The notes under the pieces are model-generated. The model did not search any database. It saw only the letters and a program-made list of their open reading frames with translations, and was not told the origin of the DNA. 64,000 bases of DNA from CAWKGV01 sp963849305 (GTDB lineage Bacteria > Pseudomonadota > Alphaproteobacteria > Acetobacterales > Acetobacteraceae). Position numbers and translations under genes: made by a program. The stretch lies in assembly GCA_963849305.1 (NCBI GenBank), contig CAWKGV010000003.1:624808-688807 (forward strand), in the 5' to 3' direction. Of this stretch, positions 8,719-17,487 are shown piece by piece (position 1 is the first letter of the stretch; each line of letters opens with the position of its first letter).

Positions 8719-9230
8719 CAGGAGAGGGCCGTCGAGACGCGAATATGGATCACCGGCCCGACCAGGAACGGGCGCGCGCCCATCCCCCATTCGGCGCGCC
8801 GCAGCCCGCCGGTGACGATGATCTGCTGACCTTCCCGGGATAGGCGGAGGCGCAGAGCGTGGCTCTCACCCCGCATGGTGAGCATCCCGTCCACCATGCC
8901 GCTCGCGTCGCACCGCCCTTCGAAGCTCAGGATCGGATATTGCGCCACATCCATGAACTCGGGCCCGAGGATCGTCGCGCGGGGGGCCGCTTGCGCCATC
9001 ATCAGGCTCGCCACGTCCACCCTGATCGCGGCCGCGCAGCGTTCGGGCGCCGCCGGATCGTAGGTCAGCGTGCCCGCGAAGCGGGCAAATCGGCCTTCCA
9101 TCGAGAACAAACCGAATGCCGAGGCGCGGAGGGCGACCTCGCTGCTTTGCGGCAGGAGGGGCACCGTCAGCGTCCGGGAAACGGCGGGAGAAGCGGAGAG
9201 CACAAGGCAGGCCAGAACAAGAGCGCGCAT
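8718..9230 (-). CDS. YceI-like periplasmic lipid-binding domain protein
   Basis: A 170-residue protein with an N-terminal signal peptide (MRALVLACLVLSASPAVSR). It carries the YceI-like lipocalin fold signatures: VALRASAFGLFSMEGRFARFAGTLTYDP, then strands containing FMDVAQYPILSFEG and a conserved RAEWGMG motif near the C-terminus. YceI proteins bind isoprenoid-type molecules in the periplasm. An upstream in-frame ATG would add a 36-residue Arg-rich leader, so the MRALV start, which begins the signal peptide, is preferred. It is translationally coupled to the MFS exporter downstream, suggesting a shared export or envelope role. Confidence 0.8.
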   Translation of the reverse strand: MRALVLACLVLSASPAVSRTLTVPLLPQSSEVALRASAFGLFSMEGRFARFAGTLTYDPAAPERCAAAIRVDVASLMMAQAAPRATILGPEFMDVAQYPILSFEGRCDASGMVDGMLTMRGESHALRLRLSREGQQIIVTGGLRRAEWGMGARPFLVGPVIHIRVSTALS

Positions 9231-9324
9231 CGGCGAGGTTCTAGCAGATCGCTTCCGGCAACGGTCGCCAAAGTTGCAATCGGGGCGCCTTGCGCCCGAC
9301 ACTCCGGGGCGAGAGTATCGAGCC

Positions 9325-10047
9325 ATGCCCGTCACCATGTACGATCTGGCCGGAGCCGATCCGGCGCTGCGGTTCAGCCCCTATTGCTGGCGTGTGCGCA
9401 TGGCGCTCGCGCATAAGGATCTCACGGTCCAGACCGTGCCCTGGCGGTTCACCGACAAAGAGGCGCTGGCCTTCTCCGGTCAGGGCAGGGTGCCGGTGAT
9501 CCGGGACGGAGGGACGGTGCTCAGCGATAGCTGGACGATCGCCTCTCATTTGGAACAGAGCTACGACGATCGCCCGAGCCTGTTCGGCTGTGAGCTGGGT
9601 CAGGCGCACGCGCAATTCCTCAACGCCTGGGCCGATGGCGTGATGATCGCCGGCATCGCTCGGCTGATCGTGCGCGACATCCTGGACATCCTCGACCCGG
9701 CTGATCGGTCCTATTTTCGGCGCAGCCGCGAAGAACGGTTCGGCAAGACGCTGGAGGAGGTGCAGGCCGGGCGCGAGAGCCGCGTGCTCGAGTTCCGCGC
9801 CGCGCTCGATCCGGTGCGGATCGTGCTGAAGTCGCAGGAGTGGCTTGGCGGCGAGGGGCCGAGCTATGCCGACTACATCGTGTTCGGCCCGCTGCAATGG
9901 GCACGCTGCTCCAGCCGCTTCGAGCTTCTGGCCGAGGGTGATCCCGTGATGGCGTGGCGCGATCGGGTTCTCGACCTGTTCGGCGGCCTGGCCCGTTCGG
10001 CCGCGACCGTCGGCGCCAGCCAGCGTCCGGCGAGGGCGCACCGATAG
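9325..10047 (+). CDS. Glutathione S-transferase family protein
   Basis: A 240-residue protein with an N-terminal thioredoxin-like domain (YDLAGADPALRFSPYCWRVRMALAHKDL), the cis-Pro loop GRVPVIRDGG and the glutathione gamma-glutamyl-binding TVLSDSWTIASHLE. A helical C-terminal domain ends in PSYADYIVFGPLQWAR, the usual D-x-x-x-x-G-type capping motif region. SPYCWR resembles the beta-etherase/LigE-like GST branch (FSPYCWR), suggesting activity on aryl ethers or stress conjugates, but substrate assignment is inference. The ATG at 9325 is used because the longer frame would overlap the divergent yceI-like gene with non-homologous sequence. Confidence 0.85.
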   Translation: MPVTMYDLAGADPALRFSPYCWRVRMALAHKDLTVQTVPWRFTDKEALAFSGQGRVPVIRDGGTVLSDSWTIASHLEQSYDDRPSLFGCELGQAHAQFLNAWADGVMIAGIARLIVRDILDILDPADRSYFRRSREERFGKTLEEVQAGRESRVLEFRAALDPVRIVLKSQEWLGGEGPSYADYIVFGPLQWARCSSRFELLAEGDPVMAWRDRVLDLFGGLARSAATVGASQRPARAHR

Positions 10048-10090
10048 GCTTGTCGCAAGCTGGGCCTGTAAGCGCGGGCGCCGTAAACTT

Positions 10091-10113
10091 TCCCTTCCCC
10101 TGCGGGAGGGGAG
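10091..10113. repeat. REP-like palindrome between convergent genes
   Basis: The element tcccttcccctgcgggagg.. forms a short GC stem (CTTCCCC/GGGGAG type) and resembles the C/G-run palindromes near 18.1, 29.0 and 49.9 kb. It lies between the convergent GST and yjbQ genes and could also help end transcription. Confidence 0.5.
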
Positions 10114-10124
10114 CTTTCCCGATG

Positions 10125-10541
10125 TCACTCCCCGATGAGGTGGAGGGCCAATTCGCGCAGGTGCGGAGACCGGCGGTGTTCGACCAGGTAGATGGCCTGC
10201 CAGGTGCCGAGCGCCAGGCGCCCGTCCTGAACGGGGATCGAGAGCTGGGTCGGGGTCAGCGCAGCGCGAATATGCGCCGGCATGTCGTCCGGGCCTTCGT
10301 TGTCATGCCGGTAGCCATCGCCTTCCGGCGCGAGCCGACGCAGGAACGCCTGCAAGTCCGCCCGCACGTCGGGATCGGCGTTCTCCTGCACGAGAAGCGA
10401 GGCCGAAGTGTGCCGGCACCAGATGGTCAGCAGCCCGTGGGCGATACGCTGGGACGCAATCCAGCCCGCCAGTGTGCCAGTGACATCCACGAAGCCTTGG
10501 CCGCGTGTCTCGACCGTGATCCGGTCTAGCGCCTGTCTCAT
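10125..10541 (-). CDS. YjbQ family protein (UPF0047)
   Basis: A 138-residue member of the YjbQ/UPF0047 family. Conserved motifs are GFVDVTGTLAGWI, HGLLTIWCRHTSASLLVQENADPDVRADL, GYRHDNEGPDDMPAHIRAAL and GTWQAIYLVEHR, containing the His/Asp/Glu residues of the family pocket. E. coli YjbQ shows weak thiamine-phosphate synthase activity; the physiological function is unsettled. The start MRQALDRITVETRGQG matches homologues. It is divergent from paaE with a very short spacer. Confidence 0.9.
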   Translation of the reverse strand: MRQALDRITVETRGQGFVDVTGTLAGWIASQRIAHGLLTIWCRHTSASLLVQENADPDVRADLQAFLRRLAPEGDGYRHDNEGPDDMPAHIRAALTPTQLSIPVQDGRLALGTWQAIYLVEHRRSPHLRELALHLIGE

Positions 10542-10595
10542 GCGGCTAGACCTATGACCCGGACCGAGGTCCCACAACCCCGACCCGAGCACGGC

Positions 10596-11666
10596 ATGGC
10601 CCGCCCGAGGTTTCACAAGCTGCGCGTCGCCGATATCCGCCGCGAGACCGCGGACTGCTTCTCGGTGGCTTTTGAGGTTCCGCCAGCGCTCGCCGAAGCC
10701 TATCGCTTCGCGCCCGGGCAGTACCTCACGCTGCGCGTCGCGTTCGACGGCGAGGAGATGCGCCGCTCGTACTCGATCTGCTCCGGGCTCGATGACGGAG
10801 AGCTGCGCGTCGCCATCAAGTCGCTTGCGGGCGGCGCGTTTTCCGGCTGGGCACGGGAGAACCTGCTGGTGGGCGGGTCGCTCGATGTGATGACGCCGGA
10901 CGGGCGGTTCGGCGTGCCGATCGAGCCGGGATCATCGCGCACGCTCGTGGCCTTCGCGGCGGGCTCGGGGATCACGCCGATCATGGCCATCCTGCGCACG
11001 GTGACGGTCCGCGAGCGCGGGCGCTTCGTCTTGTTCTACGGCAACCGGACGACCGCCGGGATCATCCTCCGCGAGCAGCTCGAAGACATCAAGGACCGGT
11101 ATCTCTCCCGGCTGTCCGTGTTCCATGTGCTCTCACGGGAGCGCCAGGATGTCGAGGTGCTGAACGGGCGACTTGACGCCGAGAAGGTGCGGCTGCTGAT
11201 GCGCCGGCTGGTGCCGGTTGAGGCGGTGGATCATGCCTTCATCTGCGGCCCGCAGCCGATGATCGAAGGGCTGGAAAAGATCTTGCTCGATCTCGGGCTC
11301 GCGCGCGCGCAGGTGCATGTGGAGCGTTTCACGCCCGGAGCGGGTGGGCGGCCCACGCCGGTGAAGATCGTGCCCGACGCGCCGGCCGCCGCCGTGGCAA
11401 GCGTCACCTTCGAGGGTGTGCGCTCCGAGTTCCCGGTCGCCGCCGGGGAGGCGATCATCGATGCGGGGCTGCGTGCCGGACTCAACCTGCCGTTCTCCTG
11501 CAAGGGCGGCATGTGCTGCACCTGTCGGGCGCGGCTGCTGGACGGCAAGGTGGAGATGGCGGTGAACTACTCGCTGGAGCCCTGGGAAACCAAGGCTGGG
11601 TATGTCCTCACCTGCCAGTCTCGTCCGGTCACTGAGCGAGTGGTCATCGATTACGACCATTTCTAG
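10596..11666 (+). CDS. paaE: PaaE-like phenylacetyl-CoA epoxidase reductase subunit
   Basis: A 356-residue reductase. The N-terminal FAD domain carries RSYSICSG for flavin binding. A central NAD(P) domain has FAAGSGITPIMAILRT and FYGNRTT, with AFICGPQPMI near its end. The C-terminal plant-type ferredoxin domain has CKGGMCCTC plus a final Cys in VLTCQ, holding [2Fe-2S]. This order is that of PaaE, which passes electrons from NADPH to the PaaABCD oxygenase of aerobic phenylacetate degradation. No paaABCD or other paa genes are in the window, so the partner oxygenase must be elsewhere or different. MARPRFHKL matches family N-termini; an ATG 14 codons upstream is possible. Confidence 0.85.
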   Translation: MARPRFHKLRVADIRRETADCFSVAFEVPPALAEAYRFAPGQYLTLRVAFDGEEMRRSYSICSGLDDGELRVAIKSLAGGAFSGWARENLLVGGSLDVMTPDGRFGVPIEPGSSRTLVAFAAGSGITPIMAILRTVTVRERGRFVLFYGNRTTAGIILREQLEDIKDRYLSRLSVFHVLSRERQDVEVLNGRLDAEKVRLLMRRLVPVEAVDHAFICGPQPMIEGLEKILLDLGLARAQVHVERFTPGAGGRPTPVKIVPDAPAAAVASVTFEGVRSEFPVAAGEAIIDAGLRAGLNLPFSCKGGMCCTCRARLLDGKVEMAVNYSLEPWETKAGYVLTCQSRPVTERVVIDYDHF

Positions 11667-11691
11667 GGCTAGTCCGACCAGCCCGAGCTAG

Positions 11692-11716
11692 CCAGAAGCT
11701 TCGGCGGCTTTTCTGG
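11692..11716 (+). terminator. Possible terminator after paaE
   Basis: The sequence CCAGAAGC, a short loop, then GGCTTTTCTGG can fold into an imperfect hairpin whose 3' arm contains a TTTT run. A 6-bp GGCTAG/CTAGCC inverted repeat (11667-11672, 11688-11693) precedes it. Both lie 1-50 nt after the paaE stop. Strength cannot be judged by eye. Confidence 0.35.
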
Positions 11717-11778
11717 CATCCCCGGCAAAGGTAAGCTCGACAGCCGCTCCTTGAACGGGAGCACCAAGGGAGGACACG

Positions 11779-12373
11779 ATGAGCGTAATTAGACCTACAT
11801 TGCACCATGTCACCTTCAGGACGAGCCGCCTCGATGAGATGATCGCGTGGTACGGGGTCGTTATCGGAGCACGCGTTAACTTCCGCGACGAGACCGCCGC
11901 TTGGACGACAAACGACGCGGCCAATCATCGTATCGCTTTCCTTGCCGCGCCGGGGTTGAGCGACGACCCAGACAAAAACAGCCACAACGTAATGCATCAC
12001 AGTGCTTTCGAGTACCGATAGCTTCTCCGACCTCATGTCGTCCTATAAGCGCTTGAAGGAAGAGGGTATTCATCCATCGTTCTGCCTCGATCATGGAATC
12101 ACGATCTCCCTCTACTACCGGGATCCTGAAGGTAACTACGTTGAATTGCAGAGCGACTGTTTTGGAGATTGGAAGCTTTCGAGCGAATGGATTCATACAT
12201 CGCCGGATTTTGCCGCTAATCCAATTGGCGCTTTCTTCGACCCAGATAAGGTTTATGAAGCGCACCAGTCTGGCACTGACTTCCAGACCCTGCATAAGGC
12301 CATGAGGTCTGGGGAATTCCTGCCAGATCGCACCCCGGACATCGGACTTCCCACTTTATCGACCGTTGACTAG
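11779..12373 (+). pseudogene. VOC/extradiol-dioxygenase-like gene split by a frameshift
   Basis: The first frame (from ATG 11779) reads SVIRPTLHHVTFRTSRLDEMIAWY to NVMHHSAFEY and then stops. A second frame overlapping at about 12013-12018 continues SFSDLMSSYKRLKEEGIHPSFCLDHG, ISLYYRDPEGNYVELQ, the classic second half of a glyoxalase/bleomycin-resistance/dioxygenase (VOC) module. Its metal His and Glu are visible (HH in the first half, E in YVELQ). Joined, they make about 198 residues similar to biphenyl-2,3-diol dioxygenase-like VOC proteins. A one-base indel separates them, so it is either a real pseudogene or a base-calling error. Base composition is lower in GC than the neighbours. Confidence 0.8.
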
Positions 12374-12378
12374 GGGCA

Positions 12379-12921
12379 ATGACAGCGACCGGCGTAAGCA
12401 TGGCGGACCGGTTGCGCGAGTGGCACGACTTCTACATCCTGATCGGTACCGCCTCCGCCACGCTGATAGGATTGATGTTCGTCGCCGCCTCGGTGGCCAT
12501 AAGCTACCTCGATGACGAGCATGAAGGGCCTATGCGGGCGTTTCTGACGCCGACAGTGCTGCACTTCACCGCCATTTTGGTGACTTGCCTGATGGGCACC
12601 GCAGCCTCGCAGACGCCGACATCGTTTGGCACCCTTGTAGCGGTCGGCGGTGTCGTCGGGAAGGGATTCGCCGCAAGGGTCTGGCTGAACATGTATCGTC
12701 GTGGCATCACTAGGAGGCTCGATCTCGCCGATCGGTTTTGTTACGTTATTGTACCAATTCTCACCTATCTGATGATGACGGGGACGGGGATCGTGCTATG
12801 CGTGCGCCCGAACCTTGGCCTTTACCTCCTGGCAGCGGCTCTCGTGATTCTGCTTATTTTGGGCATTCGCAATGCCTGGGACATGACCCTGTGGATCGTG
12901 GTGCGGACGCCGAACCGATGA
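12379..12921 (+). CDS. Four-helix integral membrane protein, unknown function
   Basis: A 180-residue protein with about four hydrophobic spans: IGTASATLIGLMFVAASVAISYL, LHFTAILVTCLMGTAAS, FCYVIVPILTYLMMTGTGIVLCV and LYLLAAALVILLILGI. The opening DFYILIGTASATLIGLMFVAASV is a recurring motif in bacterial hypothetical membrane proteins. The start is behind an aggggca site, 5 nt after the VOC pseudogene, and the stop overlaps the kynU ATG (ATGA), suggesting coupled translation with kynU. No catalytic residues are evident and I do not assign a function. Confidence 0.65.
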   Translation: MTATGVSMADRLREWHDFYILIGTASATLIGLMFVAASVAISYLDDEHEGPMRAFLTPTVLHFTAILVTCLMGTAASQTPTSFGTLVAVGGVVGKGFAARVWLNMYRRGITRRLDLADRFCYVIVPILTYLMMTGTGIVLCVRPNLGLYLLAAALVILLILGIRNAWDMTLWIVVRTPNR

Positions 12922-14099
12922 CGGCGGCCGCGCACGACCTGGCGGCGCTGGATGCTGCCGATCCGCTCGCCCGGTTCCGCGATTTGTTCGACCTCCCGGA
13001 TGGCGTGATCTACCTCGACGGCAACTCGCTCGGGCCACTGCCCAAGGCGACGCCGGCGTGGCTGGCCGAGGTGGTCGGGCGCGAATGGGGAAGCGACCTG
13101 ATCCGCTCGTGGGAGAGCAACGGCTGGATGACACTGCCGCTCAGCGTCGGCGCCAAGATCGGCCGGCTGATCGGGGCCGAGCCGGCGAGCACGGTCGCCT
13201 GCGACAGCACCTCGGTCAATTTGTTCAAGGCTATCGCGATGGCGCTGTCGCTGCGGCCGGATCGGCGCGTGATCCTGACCGAGCCGGGGAACTTCCCGAC
13301 CGATCTCTACATGGCCGACGGGCTGGCGGCACTGCTCGGGCGCGGGCACGAGATCCGGCTCGCCGAGCCCGACGGCATCGAGGCGGGGTTGGACGAGCAT
13401 GTCGCCGCGGTGATGCTGACGCATGTGAACTACCGCAGCGGTCGGATGCACGACATGGCGGGCATCACGGCCGCTGCGCACGCTTCCGGCGCGCTGATGA
13501 TTTGGGATCTCGCGCACTCGGCCGGCGCGGTGCCGCTCGATATTGCGGGCTGCGCCGCCGACTTCGCCGTGGGCTGCGGCTATAAGTTCCTCAACGGCGG
13601 GCCGGGCGCGCCGGCCTTCCTCTACGTCGCGCCGCGCCATCAGGAAGCGCCGATGCCCCTCACCGGATGGATGGGCCACGCCGATCCGTTCGCCTTCGCG
13701 CCGGACTTCCGGCCGGCCAAGGGCATCGCCCGCGCACTCGTCGGAACGCCGCCGATCCTGAGCCTCGCAGCGCTGGAGGTTGGGGTCGACATCGCGCTGG
13801 CGGCGGACATGGCGGAGGTGCGGGCGAAGTCGGTGCGTATGGCGGAGGTGCTCATGAATCTTGCCGAAGCGTCGGGGTTCCGCGTCGTCACGCCGCGCGA
13901 TCCGGCGCGGCGGGGCAGCCAAGTCTGTCTGTCGCACCCGCGCGCCGGGGCGATCATGCGCGCGCTGATCGCCGGCGGCGTGATCGGCGATTACCGCCCG
14001 CCCGACGTCCTGCGCTTCGGCATCACGCCGCTGACGCTCCTCTACGCGGAGCTGGGCGAGGTTGCGCGGGCGCTGGCGCTGGCCGAGCGTGCGAGCTGA
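12918..14099 (+). CDS. kynU: Kynureninase
   Basis: A 393-residue PLP enzyme that cleaves kynurenine to anthranilate and alanine in tryptophan catabolism. Seen: IYLDGNSLGPLP near the N-terminus, WMTLPLSVGAKIGRLIGA, MIWDLAHSAGAVPLDI with the PLP-interacting Asp, and GCGYKFLNGGPGAPAFLYVAPR with the Schiff-base Lys223. Length and motif order match KynU. The start overlaps the stop of the upstream membrane-protein gene. No kynA or kynB lies in the window, so the rest of the pathway is elsewhere. The dienelactone-hydrolase-like gene follows 18 nt downstream. Confidence 0.95.
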   Translation: MTAAAHDLAALDAADPLARFRDLFDLPDGVIYLDGNSLGPLPKATPAWLAEVVGREWGSDLIRSWESNGWMTLPLSVGAKIGRLIGAEPASTVACDSTSVNLFKAIAMALSLRPDRRVILTEPGNFPTDLYMADGLAALLGRGHEIRLAEPDGIEAGLDEHVAAVMLTHVNYRSGRMHDMAGITAAAHASGALMIWDLAHSAGAVPLDIAGCAADFAVGCGYKFLNGGPGAPAFLYVAPRHQEAPMPLTGWMGHADPFAFAPDFRPAKGIARALVGTPPILSLAALEVGVDIALAADMAEVRAKSVRMAEVLMNLAEASGFRVVTPRDPARRGSQVCLSHPRAGAIMRALIAGGVIGDYRPPDVLRFGITPLTLLYAELGEVARALALAERAS

Positions 14100-14117
14100 G
14101 CGCGAGGAGGACGTCCG

Positions 14118-14858
14118 ATGATCGAGCAGACCGTGGACATCACCACCAAGGATGGCGCGATGGAGACCTTCATCTGCCATCCCGAACGCGGCGGACCGCA
14201 CCCGGCGGTGTTCTTCCTGATGGACGCGCCAGGCATCCGCGAAGAGCTGCGGGACATGACGCGCCGGCTCGCCACGGTCGGATACTATGTCCTGCTGCCC
14301 AATCTCTACTATCGCGCCGGCCGCGACACGCTGTTCGGGCCGAGCGTGCTGGAGGCGGGCAGCGCGGAGCAGGCGCGAATGCGCGCGATCCGCACCAAGA
14401 TGACCATTCCGCCGGTCATGAACGACCTCGGCGCGATGCTCGGCTTCGTCGATCGCCAGCCTGCGGCGAAGCCGGGGCCGGTCGGTTGCCATGGCTACTG
14501 CATGAGCGGCCCCTATGCGCTGGCCGCCGCGGCACGCTATCCCGAGCGCATCGCCGCCGCCGCGTCGTTCTACGGCACGTGGCTGGTCAGCGATGCCGAG
14601 GAGAGCCCGCATCGGTCGTTGGCCAAGATCCCGGGCGAACTCTACATCGCGTGCGCGGAGCACGACGACTTGGCACCGTTGCCGATGGTGAACGAGCTGC
14701 GTGACCTGTTCGCGCGCGCGGGTACGGCGGGCGAAATCGAGCTATATCCCGGCGTGCATCACGGTTTCGCTTTTCCGCAGCGGTGGTGCTACGACAAGCC
14801 GGCAGCGGAACGGCATTGGGAGCGTCTGATCGCACTCTATCGGCGGCGCCTAGGATGA
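14118..14858 (+). CDS. Dienelactone hydrolase family alpha/beta hydrolase
   Basis: A 246-residue cytoplasmic hydrolase. The nucleophile motif is VGCHGYCMSGPYALAAA with Cys128 in the G-x-C-x-G elbow, as in dienelactone hydrolases. The Asp region is CAEHDDLAP and the catalytic His lies in GVHHGFAFPQRW. Family members open lactones in chlorocatechol or related aromatic pathways; the true substrate here is unknown. It sits behind gaggagg 18 nt after kynU, so the two are probably cotranscribed and may act in aromatic/tryptophan breakdown. Confidence 0.88.
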   Translation: MIEQTVDITTKDGAMETFICHPERGGPHPAVFFLMDAPGIREELRDMTRRLATVGYYVLLPNLYYRAGRDTLFGPSVLEAGSAEQARMRAIRTKMTIPPVMNDLGAMLGFVDRQPAAKPGPVGCHGYCMSGPYALAAAARYPERIAAAASFYGTWLVSDAEESPHRSLAKIPGELYIACAEHDDLAPLPMVNELRDLFARAGTAGEIELYPGVHHGFAFPQRWCYDKPAAERHWERLIALYRRRLG

Positions 14859-14898
14859 GGCGCTGCCGGACGAATTTTAGGTTACTGAGGAGTAATGG

Positions 14899-15486
14899 GT
14901 GAACACAATAGCGCCGTTCAGGATCACCGTCTGTGGCATAGAGGAACTGTCCGGCCACTGCGAAGCGGGCGCAAGCCATGTCCTGTCGATCCTGGATCCG
15001 GACTGGCCCGTTCCGGAAGCGTTCGGCAGCTTCGGCGAGCATGAAAAGCTGGAGCTACGCTTTCACGATGTCATTGAGGAGGATCCCCACCTGGTTCCAC
15101 CGCGTGCGGAGGACGTGGCCCGGCTTCTGGCCTTTGGACGTGACCTCTTGGCAGAGCCGCCCACAGGTGCTCACCTGCTCGTCCACTGCCATGCAGGCAT
15201 TTCGAGATCCACCGCGTCGCTGGCACTCATTCTAGCCCAGGCACTCCCCGGATTGCCTACGCACCAGGTCCTCGGGGAAGTCCTCCGCATTCGCGCCAAG
15301 GCGTGGCCGAACCTTCGGATAATCGAGCTGGGGGATGCCGCGCTGTCCCGAGGCGGTGAATTGGTTTCCGCCGCAGGAGAAATTTACCGCATCCAGCTCG
15401 AGATCCGGCCTGAACTGGCACAGCTCATGACCGAGGGTGGACGTGGGCGCGAAGTAACTGCGGCGAGGCGCATGAATGCGGGATAG
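14899..15486 (+). CDS. Protein tyrosine/dual-specificity phosphatase-like protein
   Basis: A 195-residue protein with the PTP loop VHCHAGISRST: Cys97 and Arg103 in C-x5-R, with Ser104 following. A candidate general acid, Asp57, lies in FHDVIEED. The fold resembles compact bacterial dual-specificity phosphatases and tyrosine-phosphatase-like proteins acting on phosphoproteins or phosphoinositol-type molecules; the substrate is unknown. The start is a GTG preceded by ctgaggagt; the nearby ATG at 14895 is out of frame. Confidence 0.82.
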   Translation: MNTIAPFRITVCGIEELSGHCEAGASHVLSILDPDWPVPEAFGSFGEHEKLELRFHDVIEEDPHLVPPRAEDVARLLAFGRDLLAEPPTGAHLLVHCHAGISRSTASLALILAQALPGLPTHQVLGEVLRIRAKAWPNLRIIELGDAALSRGGELVSAAGEIYRIQLEIRPELAQLMTEGGRGREVTAARRMNAG

Positions 15487-15632
15487 CTGCATTGGTCTGG
15501 TTCCTGGAAGCCAGGGACTCCGCAGAGCCATGGCGCGTGGGACCGCTCACGACCTTCCTCAGTGTCTCCCGATTGCACCATGACTTAACATGGCGTCACG
15601 CTAGCGCGAGTGCCATTGCGAGGAGCAGGGTA

Positions 15633-16508
15633 ATGTCGTCCGTCACCGTGACAAGTCGCCTCCAGGTCATTCCGACCGGCGCCGCGCTTGGCGCCGAAGT
15701 CCGGGGCATCGACCTGCGCCGGGCCGGTGAGGCCGAGTTCACCGCCATCCACCGCGCCTGGCTCGATCACCTGGTGCTGCTGTTTCGGGGGCAGAGCCTG
15801 TCCGACCAGGAGCTGATCGCCTTCAGCCGCCGGTTCGGCACGCTCGACTGGGCACCGGTGCAGGAGAACGGGCGCCGCTTCGTGGACGGCCATCCGGAGA
15901 TCTACATCGTCTCCAACGTGGTCGAGAACGGTGTGGCGATCGGCAGTCTCGGCGCCGGCGAGGCCGTTTGGCACACCGACATGTCGTATCTGCCAGACCC
16001 GCCCAAAGCGAGCATGTTGTATGCTATCGAGGTGCCGCCGGCCGGCGGGGCAACATGGTTCGCGAACATGTATCGCGCGTGGGAGGAGCTTCCGGATCCG
16101 CTTAAGCATCGGATCAAGGGGCGCACGCTGAAGCACGACGGCACGTACAATAGCGGCGGCTACGTTCGCGAGGGCGTCGCCCCGACCGACGACCCCACGA
16201 CCTCGCCGGGCACGAGCCACGCGATCGTCTGCACCCACCCCGAGACCGGGCAGCGAACGCTCTATCTGGGGCGGCGGCGCAATGCCTACATCGACGGCCT
16301 GCCGCTCGGCCAATCCGAGGCGTTGCTCGACGAGTTATGGCATCATGCGACGCATGAGGCGCTTGGCTGGCATCACGACTGGCGCGTCGGTGATCTCGTG
16401 ATGTGGGACAATCGATGCACCATGCACCGGCGCGACCCGTTCGATCCGTCCGCGCGCCGGATCATGCACCGCACCCAGGTCAAAGGGGAGGCGCGGCCGG
16501 CTGCCTGA
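15633..16508 (+). CDS. TauD/TfdA family 2-oxoglutarate-dependent dioxygenase
   Basis: A 291-residue non-heme iron oxygenase. The iron triad is visible as VWHTDMSY (His114, Asp116) and TMHRRD (His265). The basic 2-oxoglutarate-binding region RRIMHR follows (Arg276/Arg280). VLLFRGQSLSDQELIAFSRRFG is the standard N-terminal motif. Relatives hydroxylate taurine, alkyl sulfates or aryloxyacetates; the substrate here cannot be told. The ATG at 15633 is preceded by gaggagcaggg and matches family N-termini (LQVIPTGAALGAEVRGIDL), so a longer upstream reading is rejected. Confidence 0.9.
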   Translation: MSSVTVTSRLQVIPTGAALGAEVRGIDLRRAGEAEFTAIHRAWLDHLVLLFRGQSLSDQELIAFSRRFGTLDWAPVQENGRRFVDGHPEIYIVSNVVENGVAIGSLGAGEAVWHTDMSYLPDPPKASMLYAIEVPPAGGATWFANMYRAWEELPDPLKHRIKGRTLKHDGTYNSGGYVREGVAPTDDPTTSPGTSHAIVCTHPETGQRTLYLGRRRNAYIDGLPLGQSEALLDELWHHATHEALGWHHDWRVGDLVMWDNRCTMHRRDPFDPSARRIMHRTQVKGEARPAA

Positions 16509-16562
16509 CGAGGCGGCGGGCACCTTCGTCCTGAGCGACCGCCATCTGGTCGCAGCCGCCGC

Positions 16563-17357
16563 CTAATCCGCCGCGCCCCGGAGCTGCTGACCGGGGCCCC
16601 CGTACCGTCCCGACAGCAGCGTCCCGGCGTTCGGCGCCACCACCTTGAGGCCGAGCCGCTCCAGCATCTGGAACGCTGTGCACACGGACGCCGAGACGAC
16701 GGGCAGGCCGGTGCGGCGCTCGGCCTCGGGGATGGCGCCGAGCGAGGGCATCTGCACGCAAGCCGAGAGCACGAGCGCGTCCACGCCCCGATACTTCAGC
16801 GTCGGCAGGCTATCGAGCACCAGCATGGGATCGCGCGCGCCGACCTCGAGATTGTCCTCGATCTCGAGCGCAACCCGATCGTACACCTCGATGCCTTCGG
16901 CCTCGATGTAGTCGCACACGAGCTGGGTCAGCGGCTTCATGTAGGGCGCAATCACCGCGATCTTCTTGGCCCCGAGCGTGCGCAGCCCGTGGATCAGCGC
17001 GCCCGCGCTGGTGACCACGGGCGCGGGACCGCCGTTCTCCACCGTGGCCTGGTGCAGCCGCGCCTCGCTCTCCCGGTGGTAGCCCTTGCCCATGCTCATG
17101 ATCGCGACCAGGCAGGCGTAGCCCAACACATCCACGCGCGCGTCGGACAGCTCGAGCGCGCAGCGGTCGAAGTCACGGTCCATCGCCTCCAGCTCTTGCT
17201 TGGTGACCTTCTTCATCCGCATCCGGGCGGAGTGGAAGGTGAAGCGCTCGGGCTCGACCGTCTCGCGCGCCCGCAAGATCGCGGGAATCTCGGTCTCCAT
17301 CGTCGTGTTCGAACTGGGCACGATCTGGCCGACGCGGGTGTAGAGCTTGCGCGACAT
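16563..17357 (-). CDS. Maleate cis-trans isomerase-like Asp/Glu racemase superfamily protein
   Basis: A 264-residue protein of the Asp/Glu racemase superfamily. The maleate isomerase pattern is present: IVPSSNTTMETEIPA near the N-terminus, Cys82 in GYACLVAIM and Cys200 in LSACVQMPSL as the two catalytic cysteines. Maleate isomerase converts maleate to fumarate, the last step of nicotinate and some aromatic pathways; arylmalonate decarboxylases are the main alternative but usually carry a different cysteine set. It lies 130 nt downstream of the DUF1688/URC4 gene on the same strand, so it may belong to that transcription unit. Confidence 0.82.
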   Translation of the reverse strand: MSRKLYTRVGQIVPSSNTTMETEIPAILRARETVEPERFTFHSARMRMKKVTKQELEAMDRDFDRCALELSDARVDVLGYACLVAIMSMGKGYHRESEARLHQATVENGGPAPVVTSAGALIHGLRTLGAKKIAVIAPYMKPLTQLVCDYIEAEGIEVYDRVALEIEDNLEVGARDPMLVLDSLPTLKYRGVDALVLSACVQMPSLGAIPEAERRTGLPVVSASVCTAFQMLERLGLKVVAPNAGTLLSGRYGGPGQQLRGAAD

Positions 17358-17487
17358 GGTTCGCCCTCCCAGCTGTTGCTTGCGATGCAGGAGGTGGGGC
17401 CGCGGTATTGGGATTGCGAGAGGATGGGCCTTGCTGGACGCCGGCGATCCCGCTGCTTCGAGGAATTCACTCAGAACGCGATACCAC

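Noticed and set aside
12822..14663. A 613-codon minus-strand frame opposite kynU and the dienelactone hydrolase
   Set aside because: Both plus-strand genes are clear; the antisense frame has no recognisable domain.
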